The notes under the pieces: model-generated
Databases searched by the model: none
Seen by the model: only the letters and a program-made list of their open reading frames with translations
Told to the model about the DNA's origin: nothing
Program-made: the position numbers and the translations under genes
Source of the DNA: CAWFGW01 sp963815495
GTDB lineage: Bacteria > Bacteroidota > Bacteroidia > Cytophagales > JAAEPT01
NCBI GenBank assembly: GCA_963815495.1
Contig: CAWFGW010000013.1
Span: 1-64,000 of the forward strand
Length of the DNA: 64,000 nucleotides
Direction: 5' to 3'
Shown: piece by piece, positions 48,291-57,675 of the stretch
Layout of the letters: every line of letters begins with the position of its first letter
Position numbering within the stretch: the first letter of the stretch is position 1

Positions 48291-50153
48291 ATGAAAAAAT
48301 TATACGTTTCAGCAGCGGCTCTCCTTATGGGATTGGCTGTCAATGCGCAAACTGAATTTGAAAGAGAGATTAATATCAAAGAATTTGACTATCAAACCCC
48401 CGAAATGTTATCAGTAACATCCCCTCTTAAAGTTACTCCAATCTTTATTGGAGGAGTGGATAAAGTACAAACTACTGCTACTTATGGTAATGCTGCGGGA
48501 GAAACAGTTGCCAAACAATGGCACGATTTCATTGGTGTTACTCCTGAAAAAGACGCAAACGGTATCTACACGGGTATGTACTGGGTAAGTGTAAACCATG
48601 AAATGATTCAAAACAACGACATGATTGGTGACGGTGGTGGAATGACTGTATTTAAAGCACAAACAGAGTCTGATGGTTCTGTTACTGTCGTGAATCAAAC
48701 GTTGGCTGATGGTCGTACTGGAAAATATTTCAATGTAGACTTCGTAAACACAGTTGGTGAAACAGGGATGAACTGTGGTGGTATTCAAGCACCCAACGGT
48801 CGAATCTGGACTGCAGAGGAGTGGTTTAGATCTTCTAATGCTTCATTAAATGATGGTACTACACCCCAAAGAAGGTTGGAGGACTGGACTATCGAAACAG
48901 ATATACCGGGAGATTTTGACGGAAGTGTGATTACTAAATACCAAAACTTCAACTGGATGGTAGAAATTGATCCAAAAGAAGCGGTGGCAGTACGTAAACA
49001 ATACAACTGGGGACGTGCCGGATTTGAAGGTGGCGCTATTTCTAAAGACATGAAAACAGTCTATTTAGGAATTGACGCAACCCCTGCACCATTTGTGAAA
49101 TTTGTAGCTGATGTAGCGGGTGACTTTACCACAGGTAAAACTTACGCATATAAAGAAGATGCAGTAGGATCAAAGTGGATAGAAATTGATAACTCAAAGT
49201 TAGCTAAAATGTTAGCTATTGGTGAAGAAGCAATTGCAGTGGGAGCCACGATGTACGATAGACTAGAATGGGTAGCCATTGATACGGTTACAGGAATGGT
49301 TTATGTATCGGAGACAGGTGTAGACAATTTGGGTGGCGCTTGGGCAACAGCCAATGCTAGTGGTGGTACTCATGCTTCACATCATATTGCTCGTGCTGCT
49401 GCACAGAGTGCGGACATTAACTCCTCTGATTATAAAGATTATTATGGTAGAGTTTTAAGATTTAACCCTGCTACAGATGAAATGTCGGTTTTAATTGAAG
49501 GTGGCGCTAATGATGCAATGTATGATGGAAAACCAAGTGTGGGAGTTAGTCATTACCCCGCAATTCACCTATCCAACCCTGATGGTTTAACGATGATGTA
49601 TCAAAACAACGAAAAAAGATACCTTGTAATTCAAGAGGATTTAAATGGAAGAACGATGAACAGAATGCCCTGGGGATTAGAGAATTACATATGTGAACTG
49701 TTTTTACTTGACTTATCTATTGTAAATCCAACGGTTGAAGACTTAGTTCGAATCACCGCAACCCCTTCAAATGCAGAAGTTACTGGTGCACAAATAACTC
49801 CTGAAGGTGATGTTTTATTGGTAAACGTACAACACCCAGAAGCAAACGACATGATTAACAACTACCCATATACTAACTCGCTTACAGTAGCAATTTCGGG
49901 TTTTGAAAAATTGGTTTCAGCAGCAGAGAAAGCGAAAGTCTTGAGAAATAAAGATGGTTTCCAAGTATATCCTAGTGTAGGGAGTGGAGAAGTTTTCTTC
50001 AATAAAATTACTGATGTTGCAGTATATAATTCTAATGGAGTGTTGGTAACTACTCAATATAACACCAACAAATTAAATATCAGTAACCTAACATCGGGAA
50101 TGTACATAGTTAAAAACAAAGAAGGTGAAGCACGATCAATAGTGATTCAATAA
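48291..50153 (+). CDS. PhoX-type alkaline phosphatase with T9SS type A sorting domain
   Basis: A 620-residue protein with signal peptide (LYVSAAALLMGLAVNAQ). The middle follows PhoX/DUF839: a GGVDKVQTTATYGNAAGE beginning, DGTTPQRRLEDWT, WMVEIDPKEAVAVRKQ, GRAGFEGGAI and GSKWIEI strands of a propeller that binds iron and calcium in characterised PhoX. The last 75 residues (FQVYPSVGSGEVFF... TSGMYIVKNKEGEARSIVIQ) form the type A sorting domain, so it is exported by T9SS to the surface or medium. It releases phosphate from organic esters when phosphate is scarce, consistent with the PhoB-like repeats upstream. Frame intact. Confidence 0.82.
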   Translation: MKKLYVSAAALLMGLAVNAQTEFEREINIKEFDYQTPEMLSVTSPLKVTPIFIGGVDKVQTTATYGNAAGETVAKQWHDFIGVTPEKDANGIYTGMYWVSVNHEMIQNNDMIGDGGGMTVFKAQTESDGSVTVVNQTLADGRTGKYFNVDFVNTVGETGMNCGGIQAPNGRIWTAEEWFRSSNASLNDGTTPQRRLEDWTIETDIPGDFDGSVITKYQNFNWMVEIDPKEAVAVRKQYNWGRAGFEGGAISKDMKTVYLGIDATPAPFVKFVADVAGDFTTGKTYAYKEDAVGSKWIEIDNSKLAKMLAIGEEAIAVGATMYDRLEWVAIDTVTGMVYVSETGVDNLGGAWATANASGGTHASHHIARAAAQSADINSSDYKDYYGRVLRFNPATDEMSVLIEGGANDAMYDGKPSVGVSHYPAIHLSNPDGLTMMYQNNEKRYLVIQEDLNGRTMNRMPWGLENYICELFLLDLSIVNPTVEDLVRITATPSNAEVTGAQITPEGDVLLVNVQHPEANDMINNYPYTNSLTVAISGFEKLVSAAEKAKVLRNKDGFQVYPSVGSGEVFFNKITDVAVYNSNGVLVTTQYNTNKLNISNLTSGMYIVKNKEGEARSIVIQ

Positions 50154-50178
50154 TCATATCTTAACACAATCTTGATGG

Positions 50179-50206
50179 AAACCTAACCGTGTACACGGTT
50201 AGGTTT
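50179..50206. terminator. Terminator after phoX, 28-bp perfect palindrome
   Basis: AAACCTAACCGTGT and its exact reverse complement, then TCTTTATTTTT on the plus strand. It ends phoX about 25 nt after the stop. The T-rich tail overlaps the -7 box of the next gene. Confidence 0.85.
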
Positions 50207-50209
50207 CTT

Positions 50210-50217
50210 TATTTTTG
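50210..50217 (+). promoter_or_regulatory. -7 box (TATTTTTG) of the cytochrome c peroxidase gene
   Basis: An exact TAnnTTTG match 28 nt before the ATG at 50246. It lies in the T-rich tail of the phoX terminator, so termination and initiation sites overlap. The -33 position falls within the palindrome and has no TTTG. Confidence 0.5.
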
Positions 50218-50245
50218 CCCCATTCTTAAAAAGCTCCTGACACAA

Positions 50246-52183
50246 ATGAAATACTTCTTCTTAGCTTTGTTGGCTATAGGCACGATTGGCTACCTGTCCT
50301 CCTTTCAAAAAATGGATTACAGCAAAATCAACACCCTCGCCCAACAACAATACCTTCGTGATTTTGAAGCCTTCACCAAAGCGACAAAGAAGCTAGAGGA
50401 AACAGTGGAGCTGTATAAATTAAAAAAAGCTACTGTTCAACAACTTCAAACCATTTTTGCTCAAACAAGACAACGTTACAAGCGCATCGAATTTTTCGCT
50501 GACTACCTCGATCAAGTGTTTGTGAAGCAATTTATCAATGGTGCTCCACTTCCTTCAGTGGTTCCCAACATGCCCGAAATTGTCGTGAAAGAACCTCAAG
50601 GATTACAAGTAATTGAAGAACTACTCTACGAAGAGCAGCCCAATATAGAAATGGTAAACACCCTGATTCATCAGCTGAATACAAATGCTTCACAACTTTT
50701 TAAAAGTCATAAAGTAAGTGAAATGAACGAACGACAGGTCTTTGAAGCTCTTCGCTTTGGTATTATTCGTGTGACGGCATTAGGAATTACTGGTTTCGAT
50801 ACTCCAGCTACAGATCAAGCTATAGTAGAAACGGAATACAGTGTAAAAGCCATGCAAGAACTACTCTCTTCGTATAAAAAGCACTTACCAAATGAAGTTA
50901 CTGATGAATATAAAACCGTTCAGATCCTATTTAAAGGCGGACTCGCATTCATTCAAAAAAACCGCGACTTTGACACCTTTGATCGCTTTACTTTTGTACG
51001 TGATTATATGGATCCACTATACGGAGCTTTACTCGATCTACAAATTAAACTCGGCATTGATGTCTTTGACACCTATCTTGACCTTAATGTACCAGTGGAT
51101 TTGCGTTCAAAAACCATGTTTAATACATCCTTTTTTAATAAAAATAGATTTTTACGACAAAAAAGAGATTATGAAAATCCTCCGTTAGTAGATTTAGGGA
51201 AAGCATTATTTTTTGATCCCATTTTGTCGGGTAACAACGAACGCAGTTGCGCATCTTGTCACCAACCTAAAAAGGCTTTCACCGATGGACGAAAGAAAAG
51301 CATGGCCTTCAACATGGAAGGGCAGGTAGAACGAAACTCTCCTACACTGCTTAACGCAGCATTTTCTCACCGCCTTTTTTATGACTTACGTGCTACGAAT
51401 ATGGAAGGCCAAGTGGAGCACGTAATCAGTTCCCCTCTAGAGTTTAAAAGTAGTTTAGTAGACGTCTTTAGTCGATTAGAAAAAAGTGATCAATACAAAA
51501 CTCTTTTCAAACAAGCCTTTCCGGAGATGAAAGCGGAACATTTAATTACCCAATATACCCTTTCATTAGCCATCGCATCCTATGTGAGTGAATTGAGTTC
51601 GTATAATTCAGTGTTTGACCAAGCTATCCGTGGTGAAAAAACGTTGACTGATCAAGCTATTGCTAATGGGTTTAATCTCTTTATGGGGAAGGCAGCCTGC
51701 GCCACATGTCATTTTGTGCCTAACTTCAATGGCACTACACCACCCTTTTATCGCGAATCGGAAGCAGAAGTACTAGGCGTTCCTTCAAAAGCGGATACTA
51801 TGAATGCCACCCTAGATGCAGATATGGGTCGATATGGGAAAATTATTCGTGAAAGTGCCGACTTTACCAAGCACGCTTTCAAAACTATGACGGTGAGAAA
51901 TGTAGCCCTTACAGCTCCCTATATGCACAATGGGGTATATAAATCTTTGGAACAAGTCGTAGATTTCTATAACCGTGGTGGTGGTAGTGGTATAGGTATC
52001 GCGTTAGCTAATCAAACTTTGCCCGATTCACCTTTAAATTTATCTAAAAAGGAACAACAAGACATTATCAAATTCTTGCAGGCACTTACAGATAGTTCGC
52101 TTGTGTCTGCAATAGCACCTATTACATTACCTGAGATTCAAGACAGCATTTTGAATAAACGGACGATAGGGGGAAATTATTAA
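50246..52183 (+). CDS. Imelysin-like/di-heme cytochrome c peroxidase fusion
   Basis: A 645-residue exported protein (N-terminal MKYFFLALLAIGTIGYLSS). Residues about 30-300 are a helical imelysin-like domain with paired helices (RYKRIEFFADYLD; GLQVIEELLYEEQPN; RFGIIRVTALGITGFDTPA). Residues about 310-630 are a MauG/CcpA peroxidase with two c-heme motifs, CASCHQPKKAF and CATCHFVPNF, and TVRNVALTAPYMHNGVYKSLEQVV before the last ligand region. Peroxidases of this type reduce peroxide with electrons from small cytochromes; imelysin domains bind metal or interact with it. The frame opens at 50189, but the ATG at 50246 gives the signal peptide. Confidence 0.85.
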   Translation: MKYFFLALLAIGTIGYLSSFQKMDYSKINTLAQQQYLRDFEAFTKATKKLEETVELYKLKKATVQQLQTIFAQTRQRYKRIEFFADYLDQVFVKQFINGAPLPSVVPNMPEIVVKEPQGLQVIEELLYEEQPNIEMVNTLIHQLNTNASQLFKSHKVSEMNERQVFEALRFGIIRVTALGITGFDTPATDQAIVETEYSVKAMQELLSSYKKHLPNEVTDEYKTVQILFKGGLAFIQKNRDFDTFDRFTFVRDYMDPLYGALLDLQIKLGIDVFDTYLDLNVPVDLRSKTMFNTSFFNKNRFLRQKRDYENPPLVDLGKALFFDPILSGNNERSCASCHQPKKAFTDGRKKSMAFNMEGQVERNSPTLLNAAFSHRLFYDLRATNMEGQVEHVISSPLEFKSSLVDVFSRLEKSDQYKTLFKQAFPEMKAEHLITQYTLSLAIASYVSELSSYNSVFDQAIRGEKTLTDQAIANGFNLFMGKAACATCHFVPNFNGTTPPFYRESEAEVLGVPSKADTMNATLDADMGRYGKIIRESADFTKHAFKTMTVRNVALTAPYMHNGVYKSLEQVVDFYNRGGGSGIGIALANQTLPDSPLNLSKKEQQDIIKFLQALTDSSLVSAIAPITLPEIQDSILNKRTIGGNY

Positions 52184-52199
52184 TAGGAACATTATTGGA

Positions 52200-52886
52200 A
52201 TGAACTACACTATTATTGTCATTGATGATTATGAAGACACACTGGAATTGCTTAAGTATAATTTAAGCAAAGAAGGATATAGCGTACAAACATTTTCAGA
52301 TTCACAAGTTGCTTTTGATTATATCTGCAAGCATACCGCCATTGATTTGGTATTAACCGATTGGATGATGCCACGACTATCTGGGTTGGAATTGAGCAAA
52401 CGGTTAAAAATGAATGAACAAACACGCAACATCCCCATTGTCATGTTGACGTGCAAAAATGAAGAATCTGATGTAGTTACTGCCCTCGAAATTGGCGCGG
52501 ATGATTATATTGCTAAGCCGTTTCGCATGAAAGAGTTAACGGTACGTATCCGTAAAGTCATGGAACGAAAAAACAATTACGATTTACAAAGTCAAGTACA
52601 TCTGCATAAAGGAAATATTCATTTAAATCTTAGTGCCTTTACCGCAGCTATTGGAGAACAAACTATAGAACTAACCTATACAGAATTTAAATTATTGGAA
52701 ATGTTAGCCTCTAAACCTGGGAAAGTATTTACCCGCAATGAAATTATTGAAAAAATAGCTGGCCCTGATCACATAGTTACTCATCGCTCAGTAGATGTCC
52801 AGGTTGTTGGGTTACGGAAAAAGCTTCTCGATGAAAAAAACCGAATAGAAACAGTTCGTTCAGTTGGATATCGATTTATGGTATAA
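52200..52886 (+). CDS. PhoB-like OmpR-family response regulator
   Basis: A 228-residue protein. Receiver: I8-DDYED acidic pocket, phospho-acceptor Asp54 (LVLTDWMMPRL), the MLTCKNEESDVVTALEIGADDYIAKPF run with Thr83-type and Lys residues, all typical of PhoB/PhoP. Output: winged helix from about 130, with LTYTEFKLLEMLASKPGKVFTRNEI and end VRSVGYRFMV. No kinase gene follows. It lies 16 nt after the peroxidase gene, two genes from PhoX with 11-bp repeats, so a phosphate regulator is plausible; orphan status leaves this open. Confidence 0.88.
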   Translation: MNYTIIVIDDYEDTLELLKYNLSKEGYSVQTFSDSQVAFDYICKHTAIDLVLTDWMMPRLSGLELSKRLKMNEQTRNIPIVMLTCKNEESDVVTALEIGADDYIAKPFRMKELTVRIRKVMERKNNYDLQSQVHLHKGNIHLNLSAFTAAIGEQTIELTYTEFKLLEMLASKPGKVFTRNEIIEKIAGPDHIVTHRSVDVQVVGLRKKLLDEKNRIETVRSVGYRFMV

Positions 52887-52888
52887 TT

Positions 52889-53893
52889 TCATTTTCGATA
52901 CTCCACCTCAAAAGTCACCAAGGTCTCAGGATCTTCGCCATTTTTATATACTTTTTTAAGCAAAGGAATTCCTGCTGGAGAATAACTATATTCCTTTTCG
53001 TAATTCAATTGGGAGTAGTGATGAATATTTTTCTCTTTGGAGATATTGCCTCTTTTATCATAAATATCATAAGTAGAACCCATAAAATCGCCATCACTGA
53101 ATTGCACTTTTTTATACGTCTTATACAATTTATTCTCTTTCACCAATAAGGTTTTATCACGTTTACCTGACACAAAAAATTCGCTTAACTCAGGCTCTGT
53201 TGCATCCGCTTTTTTATAGGAATAGGAAATACTATCAATGTTGTGTCCGAATTGATCAAACCCCAATTCTTTAACCACGCGCCCCAGTATATCGTAGGTG
53301 TACGCAACTGAATCTTGACGAATTTTATCATTACCTATGAAGATGTTAATTCGAATCGGATTACCCTTCTTATCATTTTCATATTTTTTAAACATGATCA
53401 TATTTTGTTCAAAAACTCTTACTTTCCACAAGACCATGTTGCCTAAGATATCATAGAAAAATTCTTCTTTTACTTGAAGCGTGGAGTCTTTATAGTATTC
53501 TATGACTTGAATACGATCATTCGCATCCCACAAATAAGTATACTTGACATTCCCTAAGTCAGAATATTTCCAGAAATTCTCTTTCTGTACGATGCGACCT
53601 AAAGTATCAAATGTTTCAATGGACTGTACTTCTCCTTTATAAGCAGTCTCTGCTAACATGGCTGAGTCTGGGATTATAATTGCTTTATAATCATAAAAAG
53701 GTTTTTCGTACTCTTTTTCATAAGCGATTATTTTTTTTATTCTTTCTTTACTTAATACTTCTCGAGAAAAATGTTGAAAATCACTCAATTTTGGTTGAGT
53801 AAAGCCAAGAAATGAAATGAATACACAAAAATTTAAACTGGCAAATAACTTCACTGAACGTATTATTTTTGAGAAATTGGAGATTTTATTCAT
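52889..53893 (-). CDS. Exported protein with YD/RHS-like repeats
   Basis: A 334-residue protein with signal peptide (LFASLNFCVFISFLGF, cut near TQP). Mature sequence has repeated beta hairpins of YD type: FDTLGRIVQKENFWKY, YLWDANDRIQVIEYYKD, FYDILGNMVLWKV, YTYDILGRVVKELGFD, SYSPAGIPLLKKV. It is a short, toxin-free member of the RHS/YD surface proteins. Function unknown. Convergent with the PhoB-like gene, 2-nt gap; no strong terminator is seen. Confidence 0.65.
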   Translation of the reverse strand: MNKISNFSKIIRSVKLFASLNFCVFISFLGFTQPKLSDFQHFSREVLSKERIKKIIAYEKEYEKPFYDYKAIIIPDSAMLAETAYKGEVQSIETFDTLGRIVQKENFWKYSDLGNVKYTYLWDANDRIQVIEYYKDSTLQVKEEFFYDILGNMVLWKVRVFEQNMIMFKKYENDKKGNPIRINIFIGNDKIRQDSVAYTYDILGRVVKELGFDQFGHNIDSISYSYKKADATEPELSEFFVSGKRDKTLLVKENKLYKTYKKVQFSDGDFMGSTYDIYDKRGNISKEKNIHHYSQLNYEKEYSYSPAGIPLLKKVYKNGEDPETLVTFEVEYRK

Positions 53894-53967
53894 ATTGTAT
53901 TAACTCACGAGCGAAGCTTGTGAATTAAATATAAAAATATCTATTCTCTGGCATAAAATTATCAACA

Positions 53968-54498
53968 ATGAATTTAAGTGATCAAATAAAGTCAGTTATC
54001 AGGGATGTGCCTGATTTTCCAAAAAAAGGGATTATGTTTAAAGACATCACACCGTTGTTGCTGAACCCATTGTTATGCACTCGCATAGTTGATGGGTTTG
54101 CAGAAAAATTTGAATCACTTAACATAGATGCGATTGCTGCTATTGAAGCAAGAGGTTTTTTCTTTGGACTTATGATTGCACAACGGTTAAAGAAACCATT
54201 TATTCCAATAAGAAAACAAGGTAAGTTACCCTATACCACGATAACAAAAACTTACAACTTGGAGTACGGCACTGCAACATTGGAGATGCATCAAGATGCA
54301 ATACTACCTAGACAGAATATCTTAATTCATGATGATTTATTAGCTACTGGGGGTACTGGAGTAGCTGCTTCTCAGCTAATTCAAGAGTTAGGAGGAAAAG
54401 TTGCTGGTTTTTCTTTCATCGTAGATTTAACTTTTTTAAATGGTGATGAAAAATTAAAACCTTTTAGTGAAAACATTATCACTCTAGTTGACTACTAA
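53968..54498 (+). CDS. apt: Adenine phosphoribosyltransferase
   Basis: A 176-residue PRTase. IRDVPDFPKKGIMFKDITPLL at the start and AIEARGFFFGLMIAQRL are typical of Apt. The PRPP loop reads NILIHDDLLATGGTGVAA. It joins adenine and PRPP to AMP. Short end VDYXX-free; length as in the family. Frame intact, probably monocistronic. Confidence 0.96.
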   Translation: MNLSDQIKSVIRDVPDFPKKGIMFKDITPLLLNPLLCTRIVDGFAEKFESLNIDAIAAIEARGFFFGLMIAQRLKKPFIPIRKQGKLPYTTITKTYNLEYGTATLEMHQDAILPRQNILIHDDLLATGGTGVAASQLIQELGGKVAGFSFIVDLTFLNGDEKLKPFSENIITLVDY

Positions 54499-54610
54499 TT
54501 TCTGGGACATATTTATAACCGACAGATCGTACCGTTTGTATGGTCTGTCTTAATTCCATTTTTTACCATAGAAGCCAGTTCCAACTACTAGAATCATGAT
54601 AAAGATTCTG

Positions 54611-56065
54611 TTAGTATTTACGGTAATACAGGGAGTCTACCTTAGAGTAGTGCTCACCTATAGTAGGCAAAAAATCAAACACACTGCTACAGTAGTTTTC
54701 AGGATCAACAATAATTTCTGGCAAGTCTTTATTCAAACCACTATAAATCAAGGATATGTTATCGTAATCGTCTAAATTTTTAAAATATTTTGACGAAATT
54801 CTCCAATTAAGAAAATTTGTTGCAATCGCATTGTCTTGGTACAGAAAAATGTTTTCAGACAAGACTAAAACTTTTTTCTTCGTTATAACGGTATTTTGTT
54901 TTAAAAGAAGGTTCTCAACATTCACTATATGCAACTTCTTCCATACATCATTTTTAAAGGAGTAACTAAACACTAAGATGAAAATGAAAAACAATAAAAA
55001 ATATAACTCTGAAAGCCCCTTGCGTTTGGAATCAGTAAAAAAAGCAGTGATAAAAAACACCATCGGTGGCATAATCACAAATAAACTAAAGGAGGAGAAT
55101 TCTGTGGCAAAAATACAGCTGACGCAACCTATCACCAACCAATGGAAAAAACAATAGTGACTTTTAGATTGAATATTGATATATCGAGAACTGTTAAACA
55201 AAACAAACACACCAAAAACAGCTAATAAAAAAGGTATAAAATAAATTCCTATCACATCAGACAGGGATAAATAATAAAGTGTTTTTATGGAGAACGATTT
55301 TAAAAAGAAAAACTTAGCAAATGCTCCTAAAGAACCATTCCAGTAGAAAAAGGTAGCCACTAGCGCTACAGGAAACACAAAGCCAAAAATAGAAATAAAA
55401 TACCTCCTCACACGCGTATTTGAATATAGCAACAAATCAAAAATGATCAGACCACACAACATTAACATGGGTTTGTAAAACAAAAAACTCAACCCTAAGT
55501 TAGCGCCCAGTCTGAATGCCGTTTCATCATTATTTCCATTTTTTAAGATTTGAAACAGCCGATCAAAAGCATAAATCATAAACGTAACACTCAACATTGC
55601 TGGAGAGATGATATAAAAATCCGCAAACATGGATGTCACAATTACATATAACAGTCCAGGTACATATGTTTTTTCATTAAACAAATCACTTTTGTTGATG
55701 GCAAGATTGAAAATGACTGCTTGAAAAAAAACAAGTACAGAACTAAGAATTAAGTGAGTAAGGTGTGATCGACCAAATAACTCACTCAATAACCAATAGA
55801 AAAAACCTGATAAAACGGGAATATGATCTTCTAAACCATTGTATAAAATAAAACCTTCTGCCAGTTTTTCCCCGACCAACATCCACTGAAACTCGGGATT
55901 AAGCATAGGTATCACCCAAATAATAGCTATTGTTCGAATTATTAAACCTATCAAAAAGAAGTAGGCAATTCGTAATGGGTCATTTATTTTAAAAAATTGT
56001 ATCAATAAGTCGTAAATTTGTCTTTCATTGTTCGAACAGAGAATTAAAATTAACATAGTCCGCAT
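54611..56065 (-). CDS. Polytopic membrane protein, unknown family
   Basis: About 484 residues with ten to twelve membrane helices, starting with PLRIAYFFLIGLIIRTIAIIW and the segment FQWMLVGEKLAEGFILYNGL. The mix of an early short Asp/Glu loop with later helices and a C-terminal soluble part (about 90 residues, ending SKVDSLYYRKY) recalls membrane glycosyltransferases of the GT-C type, but I see no certain catalytic motif. Flavobacterial relatives lie next to rbfA and are named only as membrane proteins. Start at 56065 or 56056; both lie within the 5' part of the rbfA region on the other strand. Confidence 0.5.
   Translation of the reverse strand: MRTMLILILCSNNERQIYDLLIQFFKINDPLRIAYFFLIGLIIRTIAIIWVIPMLNPEFQWMLVGEKLAEGFILYNGLEDHIPVLSGFFYWLLSELFGRSHLTHLILSSVLVFFQAVIFNLAINKSDLFNEKTYVPGLLYVIVTSMFADFYIISPAMLSVTFMIYAFDRLFQILKNGNNDETAFRLGANLGLSFLFYKPMLMLCGLIIFDLLLYSNTRVRRYFISIFGFVFPVALVATFFYWNGSLGAFAKFFFLKSFSIKTLYYLSLSDVIGIYFIPFLLAVFGVFVLFNSSRYINIQSKSHYCFFHWLVIGCVSCIFATEFSSFSLFVIMPPMVFFITAFFTDSKRKGLSELYFLLFFIFILVFSYSFKNDVWKKLHIVNVENLLLKQNTVITKKKVLVLSENIFLYQDNAIATNFLNWRISSKYFKNLDDYDNISLIYSGLNKDLPEIIVDPENYCSSVFDFLPTIGEHYSKVDSLYYRKY
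56013..56020 (+). promoter_or_regulatory. -7 box (TAAATTTG) of rbfA
   Basis: TAAATTTG matches TAnnTTTG 48 nt before the rbfA ATG. It lies inside the opposite-strand membrane gene, so the two genes overlap in their control regions. No -33 TTTG at 19 nt. Confidence 0.45.
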
Positions 56066-56068
56066 AGT

Positions 56069-56452
56069 ATGGAAAGTAAAAGGCAACAAAAGTTTGCAAA
56101 GCTGATACAGAAAGATTTAAGTGACATCTTCCAAAAAGAAATTCCGAGCATGCTCGAAGGCGCCTTTTTAACTATTACGGAAGTAAAAATGACTCCCGAT
56201 TTAGGGGTGGCAAAAGTGTACTGCAGCGTGTTAGCCCATCAAGAACCAGAGACACTAATCAAAAACATCAATACTGAAAAAGCACAAGTAAGAAAATTAT
56301 TGGGCCACAAAATCAGAAATCAAGCGCGTATTATTCCTAACCTAGTCTTTTATTTAGACACTACTGGAGAAGATGCTATGCGCATGGATTCGCTAATTTC
56401 TTCCTTAAACATTCCACCAGCTTCTGACGAAGACGAAGAAAACGAGGATTGA
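56069..56452 (+). CDS. rbfA: Ribosome-binding factor A
   Basis: A 127-residue KH-fold protein that helps 30S maturation and 16S 5' processing. The start RQQKFAKLIQKDLSDIFQ and the segment TITEVKMTPDLGVAKVYCSV match RbfA, as do HKIRNQARIIPNLVFYLD in the KH core. An acidic tail (DEDEENED) is present. Followed by an FtsX-like gene with overlapping stop/start. Confidence 0.93.
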   Translation: MESKRQQKFAKLIQKDLSDIFQKEIPSMLEGAFLTITEVKMTPDLGVAKVYCSVLAHQEPETLIKNINTEKAQVRKLLGHKIRNQARIIPNLVFYLDTTGEDAMRMDSLISSLNIPPASDEDEENED

Positions 56453-57675
56453 GTTTACTTCCATTTCATATTGCCAGAAGATACTTTTTAAGTTCTAAAG
56501 GACAGTCGTTCATTAATATCATCGCCATATTTTCGATGTTAGCTTTGGCAGTGGGCACCTTCCTTTTGTTCTTTGTTTTATCGGTATTTAACGGACTTTC
56601 AGGATTGATAATGAGCGTGCATAGCTCGTTTGACCCCGAAATAAAGGTAGAACATGCTTCGCAGAAAGCATTTCTAATCTCGGATAGTCTACTCCACAAA
56701 ATTAAGGCAATAGAGGGTGTTGCTGTGGTTTCTGAAATTATTGAGGAAGATGCCTTTGCTAGTTATAAAACATCGCAAATGGTAGTGAGGCTTAAAGGAG
56801 TAAGTGAGAATATTACCAATCAAACAGACTTTTCTGCCGCGATTGTGGATGGACAATTTCGATTAGAAAATAAACAAGCTTATTTAGCGATTTTAGGCAG
56901 AGGGGTTCAATACGGCTTAAATTTAACCTTATCTGACCAATTTCATTCGATACAACTTTGGTATCCCAATCGTAAAAAAAAGTTAATTAAGGAGTCAGAG
57001 TCTTCCTTTAACCAAATTTACGTGGTACCGGTTGGCGTGTTTGAAATTGAGCGCCAATACGATGAACGTTACATGATTGTACCAATAAAATTGACCGAAA
57101 AATTATTTGGTTTTGAAGGAATGCGCACTGCATTAGAAATAAAAACATCGGAAGCTATTGATGCCGACCTGGTAATCGAAAAGTTAAAAAGTGAATTAGG
57201 TTCAACATTTAAAGTTCGCAGTCGAGACGAATTACATGAAGTTTTGTACCGAGCTATCAAAATTGAAAAACTAGCCACCTACATGATTTTCCTGTTCATT
57301 TTAATGGTGGCTTCGCTCAATATTTTCCTTACGCTTTCGATGTTAGTGATCAGCAAAAAAAGAGATATCGCCAATTTTTATGCAATGGGAGCAAGCCGAA
57401 ACTTTGTTAAAAAGCTTTTCTTATTTGAGGGCGCGTTAATCGGTGTTATAGGGTCAGGATCGGGTTTACTTTTAGGGGTTTTGTTTTGCTATTCGCAACA
57501 GGAGTACGGCATTATTCCAATGTCGGTAGAATCAAGTATTGTGCATTATATGCCAGTTGAAATGAATTGGTTTGATGGCGCTTTTACGGTAATTGCTACC
57601 CTTAGCATCACGCTCTTAATCTCTATTTACCCAGCAATAAAAGCCTCTCGAGTAAACATTAAAGACGAAATCTAA
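56449..57675 (+). CDS. FtsX/LolE-like ABC transporter permease
   Basis: A 408-residue membrane protein with an N-terminal helix (INIIAIFSMLALAVGTFLLFFVL), a large periplasmic domain of about 220 residues (MacB-PCD-like) and three C-terminal helices with ISKKRDIANFYAMGASRNFVKKLFLFEGALIG, the FtsX signature. Members couple ATP use to lipoprotein release or other envelope work. The partner ATPase is not in the window. The start is TTG (56449), overlapping the rbfA stop by 4 nt (TTGA); no better ATG is near. The next gene overlaps by 1 nt. Confidence 0.85.
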   Translation: MSLLPFHIARRYFLSSKGQSFINIIAIFSMLALAVGTFLLFFVLSVFNGLSGLIMSVHSSFDPEIKVEHASQKAFLISDSLLHKIKAIEGVAVVSEIIEEDAFASYKTSQMVVRLKGVSENITNQTDFSAAIVDGQFRLENKQAYLAILGRGVQYGLNLTLSDQFHSIQLWYPNRKKKLIKESESSFNQIYVVPVGVFEIERQYDERYMIVPIKLTEKLFGFEGMRTALEIKTSEAIDADLVIEKLKSELGSTFKVRSRDELHEVLYRAIKIEKLATYMIFLFILMVASLNIFLTLSMLVISKKRDIANFYAMGASRNFVKKLFLFEGALIGVIGSGSGLLLGVLFCYSQQEYGIIPMSVESSIVHYMPVEMNWFDGAFTVIATLSITLLISIYPAIKASRVNIKDEI

